Origin: a virus
Virus record (IMG/VR): IMGVR_UViG_3300046694_000166
Location: 1-43,280 of that record
Length of the DNA: 43,280 nt
Strand: one strand, 5' to 3'
Shown here: one piece after another, positions 1 through 6,339 of the stretch
Position numbering within the stretch: the stretch's first letter is position 1
Layout: the number at the start of each line of letters is the position of its first letter
Notes under the pieces: generated by a model
What the model saw: the letters and a program-made list of their open reading frames with translations, nothing else
What the model was told of the DNA's origin: nothing
Databases searched by the model: none
Translations under genes and position numbers: made by a program

Positions 1-1341
1 CTGCGCTACCACAACGGCTGTGCAGCAGGGTCGCAAGTGTGCGGGGATGCGTCGTCTTCGGACTACGCCTGGAACGTCAATTTCAACAACGGCAATTCCG
101 ACTGGAACAACGTCAACAACAAGGCGTTCGTGCGTGCGGTGCGCGCGCCCAGTGAGTGTCAGGGAAGCCCGGGCGTTTCGCTCCGGGATCTGCATCAAGC
201 ATGGAAGGTTGCGCGTCGCAATAAGCGCGCGAGCGGCAATCAGCTCGCGTTCGAATCGAACTGGATCGACGAACTGCTCGATCTCCAGAAGCAATTGACC
301 GACGGCACCTGGTCGCCACGGCCAACCACCTGTTTCATCGCCCAGCGCCCGAAGGCGCGCCAGATCCACGCGCCTGACTTCGCCGATCGCGTCGTACACC
401 ACTGGCTTGTGCCGCAGCTAGAAGCGATCTACGAGCCGGCGTTCATTCACGACAGCTACGCGAGTCGGCGCGGCAAGGGAACGCATAAGGCTGTCGACCG
501 GCTGCATGATTTCATGCACGAGGTCCACAGCGGCCAGGGCGGCGGCTGGTACCTACAGTTGGACATCGCCAACTTCTTCAACAGCATCCATCGCCCTACG
601 CTGTGGTCGATGCTCAAGAAGCGGCTGGAGCGTTCCGCGCTAGCAGATGTCGCTCTCCGGGCCTCGCACGCCTTGCTCCGTCATCCTGTGAAGGCCCAGG
701 GTGTCATCCACCGGTCGACCGCTGATGAGCGCGCAAGGGTGCCGATGCATAAACGCCTGGAGAACGCTGCACCAGGCTGCGGCCTACCGATCGGTAATCT
801 CTCCAGCCAATTCTTCGCGAATGTATATCTGGACCAGCTCGACCAGTTCGTGAAGCACACGCTGAAGGCAAAGCGGTATCTCCGTTTCGTCGACGACTTC
901 GTGCTGGTGCACCGCGACCGCGCGGTGCTGGAGGAGTGGAAGGAGCAGATCGAGGCCTTCCTCGAGCGCGAGCTCCGGCTGAAACTCAAGGATGACGTGC
1001 GCCTGAGGCCGCTGTCCGTCGGCATCGATTTCCTGGGCTACATCGTCTATCCGACGCACCGCCGCGTGCGTCGTCGTGTCCTGCATCACGCACACGAGGC
1101 GTTGCGCGCATGGCATGCGGCCCATGTCCGCGACGGCAAAGCCTGGGCGTCACCGGCGGATCTGCGGCAGCTCAACGCCGTATGGGCGAGCTACACGGGC
1201 CACCTTGCACACGCCAGCACATACAGGTTGGTGCAACGCATGCTCGCTCGCCAACCATGGCTGGCCTCGCTCACATCCACAAAGCGTCGCTTCAGCCATC
1301 AGCTGGAAGGGCGGCGCATCACGATCAAGGTGAAACGCTGA
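1..1341 (+). CDS. DGR reverse transcriptase (main part; ORF begins at 43145 across the circular join)
   Basis: This is the reverse transcriptase of the diversity-generating retroelement. It copies the template-repeat RNA with adenine-specific errors. Read across the join from ATG 43145, the product is 449 aa. Visible RT motifs are motif A YLQLDIANFF with Asp191, LPIGNLSSQ at about residues 265-273 (the IGxxxSQ form typical of DGR RTs), and the catalytic FVDDF with Asp301-Asp302. The first ~54 residues are encoded by the template repeat and are unlikely to belong to the polymerase fold; RT-like sequence begins at about SLRDLHQAWK. The gene follows avd with a 4-base ATGA overlap and is followed by a small ORF sharing one base with its stop codon. 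An internal start after the TR cannot be excluded, but no in-frame ATG with a ribosome site is evident there. Assignment as a DGR RT is very secure; the exact start is less so. Confidence 0.95.
   Translation: MRYHNGCAAGSQVCGDASSSDYAWNVNFNNGNSDWNNVNNKAFVRAVRAPSECQGSPGVSLRDLHQAWKVARRNKRASGNQLAFESNWIDELLDLQKQLTDGTWSPRPTTCFIAQRPKARQIHAPDFADRVVHHWLVPQLEAIYEPAFIHDSYASRRGKGTHKAVDRLHDFMHEVHSGQGGGWYLQLDIANFFNSIHRPTLWSMLKKRLERSALADVALRASHALLRHPVKAQGVIHRSTADERARVPMHKRLENAAPGCGLPIGNLSSQFFANVYLDQLDQFVKHTLKAKRYLRFVDDFVLVHRDRAVLEEWKEQIEAFLERELRLKLKDDVRLRPLSVGIDFLGYIVYPTHRRVRRRVLHHAHEALRAWHAAHVRDGKAWASPADLRQLNAVWASYTGHLAHASTYRLVQRMLARQPWLASLTSTKRRFSHQLEGRRITIKVKR
49..153 (+). repeat. DGR template repeat (TR)
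   Basis: This 105-bp TR matches two variable repeats at 37867-37971 and 42578-42682. It carries 24 adenines, 20 of them in AAC/AAT/AAG codons, the usual layout for adenine mutagenesis. All differences from the VRs fall on these adenines. It ends in the GC-rich block 131-153, followed by GAGTGT where both VRs have CAGTAA; this is the expected TR-version versus VR-version of the initiation-of-mutagenic-homology site. Most of it is repeated at 43202-43280 because of the circular overlap. It lies in frame inside the reverse transcriptase ORF. Confidence 0.95.
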
Positions 1342-1589
1342 TGCCCAGCCATCGCCATCCCCGCAAGGTTCGCGGCTTCACCTGGTCCCGCGTGCCCGGC
1401 GCCGCCGGGAACATCACCTACCGCCTTTTCCGCCACGACATGCGCGGCGTTCTCCACTGCGCCATCGTGCGGTTCGATCCTGACAAGCAGGACCGCCGCG
1501 CGATGGCCGCGAAGCTCAAGAGCAAGCGTCACGACCTGCGCAACCAGGTCGACACCATCGACCTACAACTGCTTGGAGTCACCCAGTGA
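1341..1589 (+). CDS. Small basic protein downstream of DGR RT, unknown function
   Basis: An 82-aa protein rich in Arg, Lys and His with no domain I recognise. The ATG shares its first base with the RT stop codon (TGATG), and its own stop overlaps the GTG of the ParB-like gene, so it is tightly embedded in the operon. The C-terminal half (RRAMAAKLKSKRHDLRNQ) looks like a charged helix. Its basic character and position suggest possible nucleic-acid binding or a DGR accessory role, but that is inference from context only. It could equally belong with the ParB-domain gene. Confidence 0.7.
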   Translation: MPSHRHPRKVRGFTWSRVPGAAGNITYRLFRHDMRGVLHCAIVRFDPDKQDRRAMAAKLKSKRHDLRNQVDTIDLQLLGVTQ

Positions 1590-3460
1590 TCACACTCATC
1601 CCGCTTTCGAAGCTTGTCGCGTCGCCGCGCAATGTGCGCAAAACTGGCGGTCAAAACATCGACGACCTGGCCGGATCTATCCGCGCCCACGGACTGCTGC
1701 AGAACCTGACAGTGGCCGCGAAAGGCGGCAAGTACGAAGTCGTCGCCGGCGGCCGTCGCCTGCGCGCGTTGCAGCGCATCGAGAAAGAGGACGGCAAGCT
1801 TCCCGATGCGCTCAAGGACGGCATCCCCTGCATGTCGGTGCTGAGCGACGATGCACACGATGCCAGCCTGGCCGAGAACGTCGTGCGCGAGGCTATGCAC
1901 CCCGCCGACCAATTCGACGCGTTCCATGCCATGGCGGGGCGTGGCCACGGCGTATCGGCAATCGCCGCCGCATTCGGTTGTCCCGAGTCGGTGGTCAAGC
2001 AGCGCCTGAAGCTGGCCAAGGTGGCGCCAGCGCTGATCGAGGCCTATCGCAATGGCGACATGACGCTCGAAACGCTGCAGACCTTCAGCATCACCGACGA
2101 CCGCAAACAGCAGGAGCGGGTGTGGAAGGAGGTCGGGCACACCAACAAGGAGTACCAGGCGGAGAACGTGCGGCGCCGCCTGGTCCAGAGCGAGATCGAC
2201 TTCAACGACAGCGACGAAGCGCAATTCGTCGGCCTCGCGGCATACGAGGCCGCTGGCGGCTTCATCCGCCGCGACATGTTCACCAAAGCGATCTACCTCG
2301 ATCGCGGCCTGGTCGAAAAGCTGGTGACGGTGAAACTCGACGACATGAAGGCCCGGATGAAAGCCGAGGGCTGGGCCTGGGTCGAGGTGAAGCGTGACTA
2401 CGTGTCGATCTACAGCTACCAGCGCAAAAAAAGCACCAAACGCGAGGCCACGACACAAGAGACGGACGCGATCGCAGCCCTGCAGGCCGAACGTGCACCG
2501 CTCCAAGAGCGTATCAACGTCCTGCAGGCGATCGAGGACGAAGACCTGCAGGCGGCAACGCAGGACGAGTTCGACCAACTGGACGTGCAGGTCAACAACA
2601 TCGACAGCCGGATCGCGCTGATCAAGGATGGCATGGTCACCTTTTCGGCCAAGGCCATGGCGGCGTCTGGCGCGATCATCGAGCTGGCGCACAACGGCCT
2701 GCGGATCCACCGTGGCCTCGTAAAAGAGGCGGACGCCAAGCGCGCGGCCAAGGAAAAGCAGAAGGCCAAAGCCGGCACCACCACCGAAGCGCCCGAGTCG
2801 ACCGAACTTTCGAACACCATGGTCGAGCGGCTCACCGGCTACCGCACCGCTGCTATGCAGCTCGAGCTCGCCACGCGCGCCGATGTCGCCCTGGCGTTGC
2901 TCGCCTGGGAGCTTCTGCAGAGCACCTTCGGCTGCCACTGGTACCTCCACCTGGGCAGCATAAACGCCACGCCGTACCGCGGCGCCGATTTCCAGCGCCT
3001 GGGCGTGGCCATGGACTATGCGCCAATCGAAGATCTCTTTCAGATGGTCGAGGAGTGGCGCGGCCAGATCCCGGACGATGCCGGCGACGCCATGCGCTGG
3101 GTGTTCGACCTGCCGGCGGACGAACTGCAGAACCTCCTGGCCATCTGCACGGCATGCGCGTTCAACGGGACATTTGGCTCTGGCGCCATGCAGTCCCAGC
3201 GCAGCAAGCGCGATATGGTCGACATCCTCGTGGAACGCCTGCAGTTCGACATGGCCAAGCACTGGGCCCCGACCGTCGATAGCTTCCTCGGCGCCGTGCC
3301 GAAGGCCATCGCGATCGAGGCTGTCACCGAGGCCTGCGGCGCCGAGAACGCGAAGAAGCTGGGGCCGCTCAAGAAGGGCGACGCAGCCAAACTGGCCGAG
3401 GAGATGCTCGAGGATCGCGGTTGGCTGCCGGCGCCGCTGCGCGTGACCGTCGCGGCATAA
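1586..3460 (+). CDS. ParB/RepB/Spo0J-domain protein, 624 aa
   Basis: The N-terminal ~150 residues look like a ParB CTPase/partition domain: PRNVRK at 14-19, VVAGGRRLRAL at 52-62 (the GERR-type box), AENVVRE at 96-102 (the ENLQR-type box), then a helix-turn-helix (HGVSAIAAAFGCPESVVKQR). About 470 further residues follow, including a coiled-coil stretch near 290-350 and a Lys/Ala-rich segment near 385-400. Proteins of this long form are known from plasmids, integrative elements and phages. No parA partner is present, so plasmid-like segregation is unproven and a regulatory or DNA-loading role is possible. The GTG start overlaps the preceding stop (GTGA). It lies between the DGR and the integrase genes. 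Confidence 0.85.
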   Translation: MITLIPLSKLVASPRNVRKTGGQNIDDLAGSIRAHGLLQNLTVAAKGGKYEVVAGGRRLRALQRIEKEDGKLPDALKDGIPCMSVLSDDAHDASLAENVVREAMHPADQFDAFHAMAGRGHGVSAIAAAFGCPESVVKQRLKLAKVAPALIEAYRNGDMTLETLQTFSITDDRKQQERVWKEVGHTNKEYQAENVRRRLVQSEIDFNDSDEAQFVGLAAYEAAGGFIRRDMFTKAIYLDRGLVEKLVTVKLDDMKARMKAEGWAWVEVKRDYVSIYSYQRKKSTKREATTQETDAIAALQAERAPLQERINVLQAIEDEDLQAATQDEFDQLDVQVNNIDSRIALIKDGMVTFSAKAMAASGAIIELAHNGLRIHRGLVKEADAKRAAKEKQKAKAGTTTEAPESTELSNTMVERLTGYRTAAMQLELATRADVALALLAWELLQSTFGCHWYLHLGSINATPYRGADFQRLGVAMDYAPIEDLFQMVEEWRGQIPDDAGDAMRWVFDLPADELQNLLAICTACAFNGTFGSGAMQSQRSKRDMVDILVERLQFDMAKHWAPTVDSFLGAVPKAIAIEAVTEACGAENAKKLGPLKKGDAAKLAEEMLEDRGWLPAPLRVTVAA

Positions 3461-3500
3461 ATCGCCGATTCGGCCGCCCACCACAGGAGACGACGGCAGC

Positions 3501-3950
3501 ATGAGTTTGCCCTACGAAAACGCCACCAGCGGCAACAACGCGATCAATGACATCCAGAAGATGCTGCGCGGGTTCGGCTGCACGAAGTTCGCCACGGGCG
3601 AGGACTACGAAACCGGCGAGCTGTTCATCCAGTTCGAGCACCGCGGCCGCCAGGTGCAGCTCAAGGCCAGCGCCAAAGGCTACGCCGCGGCATGGCTCAA
3701 GGAGCATCCGTACGGCTCGCGGACGAAGGGAAGCCGCTCGGACCACGAGCAGCGCGCACTGAAGATTGGCAGCGTCGCGGTGTATTCGATCCTGCGCGAC
3801 TGGGTGAAGGGTCAGGTGACAGCGATCGAGATCGGCATGCTGACCTTTGAGGCCGCCTTCCTCGCCCACCTGATGCTTCCCACGGGCTTGTCAGTCATTG
3901 AGCACATCAACCGGCAGAAACTCCTGCCAGCACCGGAGTCGGTAGCATGA
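3501..3950 (+). CDS. Conserved phage-type protein, unknown function
   Basis: A 149-aa soluble protein with a good ribosome site (CAGGAGA, about 10 bases before ATG). Its stop overlaps the start of the DUF4224 gene (ATGA). I do not recognise the family. There is no signal peptide or membrane segment. Its position between the ParB-domain gene and the excisionase/integrase pair suggests an accessory early function. Confidence 0.75.
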   Translation: MSLPYENATSGNNAINDIQKMLRGFGCTKFATGEDYETGELFIQFEHRGRQVQLKASAKGYAAAWLKEHPYGSRTKGSRSDHEQRALKIGSVAVYSILRDWVKGQVTAIEIGMLTFEAAFLAHLMLPTGLSVIEHINRQKLLPAPESVA

Positions 3951-4156
3951 CCACCAACATTTGCCTCACCCGCGAGCAGCTGACCGAGCTGTGCCGGACC
4001 AGCCGCAAGGCCGGCCAGGTCGCCTTTCTGCGCCAGAACGGTATCCGCCACTATCTGGATGCCCATGGTTGGCCCGTCGTCACCCACGCGGCAGTTGAAG
4101 GCCAAGTTGAGCCGGCGCAGGCTATCAAGTCCTGGAAGCCGAACAAGGCCGCCTGA
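3947..4156 (+). CDS. DUF4224 small protein preceding integrase, possible excisionase
   Basis: A 69-aa protein resembling DUF4224: an N-terminal LTREQLTELCRTSRKAGQVAFLRQNGIRHYLDAHGWPVV core, with the typical pattern of a short winged-helix-like fold that recognises DNA. DUF4224 genes commonly sit directly upstream of tyrosine integrases in proteobacterial prophages, as here (stop at 4156, integrase ATG at 4159). A recombination-directionality role is inferred from that context; no biochemical assignment is possible from sequence. Confidence 0.75.
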   Translation: MTTNICLTREQLTELCRTSRKAGQVAFLRQNGIRHYLDAHGWPVVTHAAVEGQVEPAQAIKSWKPNKAA

Positions 4157-4158
4157 CC

Positions 4159-5184
4159 ATGGGACGCCGACCGAGCCGCCCAGATGCTGTACCCAATTTG
4201 CGGGTGCGCAAGAAGGGGAAGAAGGTTTTCTACTACTACGACCACGGCGGCAAGCCACGTCGGGAAGAAGCGCTCGGCAGTGACTATGGCCTGGCCATTA
4301 CACGCTGGGCCCAGATCCGGCGCGAGGGCACCGAGAAGCCCAAGGCCGTGGTGACCTTCCGGTATGTCGCGGATCTCTACCGCGCCGAGGTCATCCCGAC
4401 CAAGCGCCGCGGTACTCAGGCTGACAACGAGAAGTCGCTCAAGCAGTTGATCACCTTCTTCGACGATCCGCCGGGACCGTTCGAAGCGATCACGCCCCAG
4501 TTTGTGAAGCAGTTCCTGGAGTGGCGCGGCGAGTCAGCGAAGGTGCGCGCCAACCGTGACAAAGCGCTGCTGTCGCACATCTGGAACTGGGCACGCGAGA
4601 AGGGCTACACCGCGTTGCCGAACCCGTGCGCCGGCGTGAAGGGGTTCAAGGAGAGCGGCCGCGACGTCTATATCGAGGACGTCGACTACCAGGCCGTGTG
4701 GGACGTCGCCGCTGCGCCACTGCGCGATGCGATGGATCTCGCCTACCTCACAGCGCAGCGCGTGTCCGACACGCTCAGCATGGATGTGCGAGACATCCGC
4801 GGCGGGTTCCTACACGTCAAGCAAAGCAAGACCGGCGCGAAACGCCGCATCCAGATCATGGGCGAGCTGGAAGAGTTGCTCGCGCGAATCGCCGATCGCA
4901 AAGCCGGCTACAAGGTGCATGCCACGCGCCTGGTGGTGGGCGAGGATGGCCAGCCGTGGAGCTACGACCGATTGCGTCGCGCGTTCCGTGCCGCATGCAC
5001 GTCGGTTGGCATCGAGCCGGAAGCATTCCAGCTGCGCGACCTTCGCGCGAAGGCAGCCACCGACAAGGCGGACTCTGCCGGCGACATCCGGGAGGCGCAG
5101 AATCAGCTGGGCCACACGTCGGTGGTGATGACGGAGCAGTACACCCGGAACCGTCGTGGCGCGAAGGTCACGCCGACGCGTTGA
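4159..5184 (+). CDS. int: Tyrosine-family site-specific integrase
   Basis: A 341-aa phage integrase catalysing attP x attB recombination. An N-terminal arm-binding region (about 10-50) is followed by a SAM-like core-binding domain (about 65-165) and the catalytic domain. Catalytic residues visible are Arg201 (AQRVSD), Lys224 (KTGAKRR), Arg293-x-x-Arg296 (LRDLRAKAATD, with Arg in place of the usual His), His319 (LGHTS) and nucleophile Tyr328 (EQYTR). It is the last gene of the rightward operon and is followed within 250 bp by four copies of a 10-mer and a tRNA-Leu-like sequence, the expected attP neighbourhood. Confidence 0.95.
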   Translation: MGRRPSRPDAVPNLRVRKKGKKVFYYYDHGGKPRREEALGSDYGLAITRWAQIRREGTEKPKAVVTFRYVADLYRAEVIPTKRRGTQADNEKSLKQLITFFDDPPGPFEAITPQFVKQFLEWRGESAKVRANRDKALLSHIWNWAREKGYTALPNPCAGVKGFKESGRDVYIEDVDYQAVWDVAAAPLRDAMDLAYLTAQRVSDTLSMDVRDIRGGFLHVKQSKTGAKRRIQIMGELEELLARIADRKAGYKVHATRLVVGEDGQPWSYDRLRRAFRAACTSVGIEPEAFQLRDLRAKAATDKADSAGDIREAQNQLGHTSVVMTEQYTRNRRGAKVTPTR

Positions 5185-5187
5185 AAG

Positions 5188-5419
5188 TGGTCCGCAACGC
5201 GATTTGCCTTGAGCTGCACCAACGGTTTTCAGGCTTCGCCGTCACCATCTTTGCGGACCAAAGATATTCGTAACCCGTTGATCGGTGGCAATTGTCGTCT
5301 TGGACTCAAAATCCACTGGCAGCGATGTCGTGTAGGTTCGAGTCCTATCACCGGTACCAATGACTTACGTGTGTTTTGCACTTCCAAAGTTGGTCCGCAA
5401 AATACAAGTTGGTCCGCAA
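5188..5419. other. attP region: four 10-mer arm-type sites around a tRNA-like core
   Basis: The 10-mer TGGTCCGCAA occurs exactly at 5188-5197, 5391-5400 and 5410-5419, and inverted at 5251-5260. Two copies lie to the left and two to the right of the tRNA-like segment 5281-5359. This matches the arrangement of integrase arm-type binding sites flanking a core in tyrosine-integrase phages. The assignment rests on repeat layout and adjacency to int. Confidence 0.75.
5281..5359 (+). other. tRNA-Leu(CAA)-like sequence, probable attP core
   Basis: The segment folds much like a type II tRNA: acceptor strands 5281-5287 and 5349-5355 pair over seven positions, the anticodon loop CTCAAAA contains CAA at 5307-5309, a variable arm GGCA/TGTC follows, then a T arm with TTCGAGT and a 3' ACCA. 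Only ~12 bases separate the acceptor strand from the anticodon stem, too few for a normal D arm, so it is unlikely to be a functional tRNA. It is best explained as the phage copy of the 3' part of a host tRNA-Leu gene used as attB. Confidence 0.6.
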
Positions 5420-5433
5420 TTCGAACGAAAGAG

Positions 5434-5456
5434 GCTGCCGAGAGGCGGCTTTTTTT
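5434..5456 (+). terminator. Rho-independent terminator after int
   Basis: Stem GCTGCC/GGCGGC with a GAGA loop and a run of seven T. It ends the rightward operon just before the convergent end of the late leftward operon. Confidence 0.85.
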
Positions 5457-5481
5457 GTGCCCTCTTTCTGGGCTGGAGCGC

Positions 5482-5790
5482 CTAAAGCTGCCGGGTCTCG
5501 TAGCGATAGAACTGGCAGTAGCCTGGATGCGGCTGATGCGGGAGGCTCAGGCCATGGAGGGTTGCCCATTTCTCGACCCGCTGAACGCCCTTTTCCCTGG
5601 ATGCAACTTTGTAATTCTTGACCCCGTCGGAGCTGGCGTTGGGGTACCAGAACACTCTCCATTCGCCCTCCTGAATGCAAAGGGTCGCGAACGGCCCGGT
5701 CGTGTGCGGCTCGATCAGCCGGGCGATATAGAGATCAAGGGGCTCATCGTTTAGCACGACGCGCTCCCATTCGATGGTTATTAGACTCAT
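5482..5790 (-). CDS. Hypothetical protein at end of late operon
   Basis: A 102-aa acidic/aromatic protein (MSLITIEWERVVLNDEPLDL start) with no family I recognise and no signal peptide or membrane segment. It is the last leftward gene and faces the integrase operon terminator. The ribosome site before the ATG is weak. Position after the tail-tip genes suggests a virion-associated or late accessory role. Confidence 0.65.
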   Translation of the reverse strand: MSLITIEWERVVLNDEPLDLYIARLIEPHTTGPFATLCIQEGEWRVFWYPNASSDGVKNYKVASREKGVQRVEKWATLHGLSLPHQPHPGYCQFYRYETRQL

Positions 5791-5838
5791 GCCGGCAGCG
5801 TACGCCGGCGCCGTCTCACACCATGAGCATGGCCTCGA

Positions 5839-6330
5839 TCAGGCCAGCAGGGCCCCGAGGTTGGATGCCGCCCCTACCTCTGCAACCGACGAGATCGCGT
5901 GCCGGATGCTCCAGTTGGCCAGGCTGGTATCCGACCAAGGAATCATCGGCTGAGTCACCTCCGTGCCGTTGGCGTCGATCGTTACCTGAGTGATCGGCTC
6001 GCCCAGCACGGCCAGCAGATGGCACTTCGTCAGCGCATCGATGCCATTGGTCGAGATCTCCGCCAGCGAGCTGAGGTGGTTGAACTCCACCACCACCTCC
6101 GAGCCGTTCGGGCACAGCTTGGTGCTGCCGTCCGCATTAATCAGGCGTCCGGACGCATAAAACACCAAGCCGGCGTTGTTCTCCTGCCAGGTGCGCTCGA
6201 CGTACACGGCAACGCAGTCTCCCGTATCGAGTGTGACCGCGACTTCGTCGGTGTAGAGACCGGGGTCGCTGATGGCAGTGGCGTCCGCTGCGCGCGGCGC
6301 CGGCTGGGGATTGGTGACGGTGTAGCCCAT
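5839..6330 (-). CDS. Hypothetical tail-associated protein
   Basis: A 163-aa protein following the tail-tip gene by eight bases, with GTGAGG upstream of the ATG. The sequence is beta-rich in character (alternating polar and hydrophobic residues, many Thr/Val) with no recognised motif. In siphovirus genomes this slot often holds a tail-tip accessory, fibre or decoration protein. That role is inferred from position only. Confidence 0.7.
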   Translation of the reverse strand: MGYTVTNPQPAPRAADATAISDPGLYTDEVAVTLDTGDCVAVYVERTWQENNAGLVFYASGRLINADGSTKLCPNGSEVVVEFNHLSSLAEISTNGIDALTKCHLLAVLGEPITQVTIDANGTEVTQPMIPWSDTSLANWSIRHAISSVAEVGAASNLGALLA

Positions 6331-6339
6331 GCTATTGCC

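Noticed and set aside
1529-3502. 657-aa minus-strand ORF opposite the ParB-domain gene
   Set aside because: It is an antisense shadow of a clear ParB-type gene in high-GC sequence, with no recognisable domain.
5281-5359. Functional phage-encoded tRNA-Leu
   Set aside because: The D arm is too short to fold normally, and the position beside int and between arm-type repeats fits an attachment core better.
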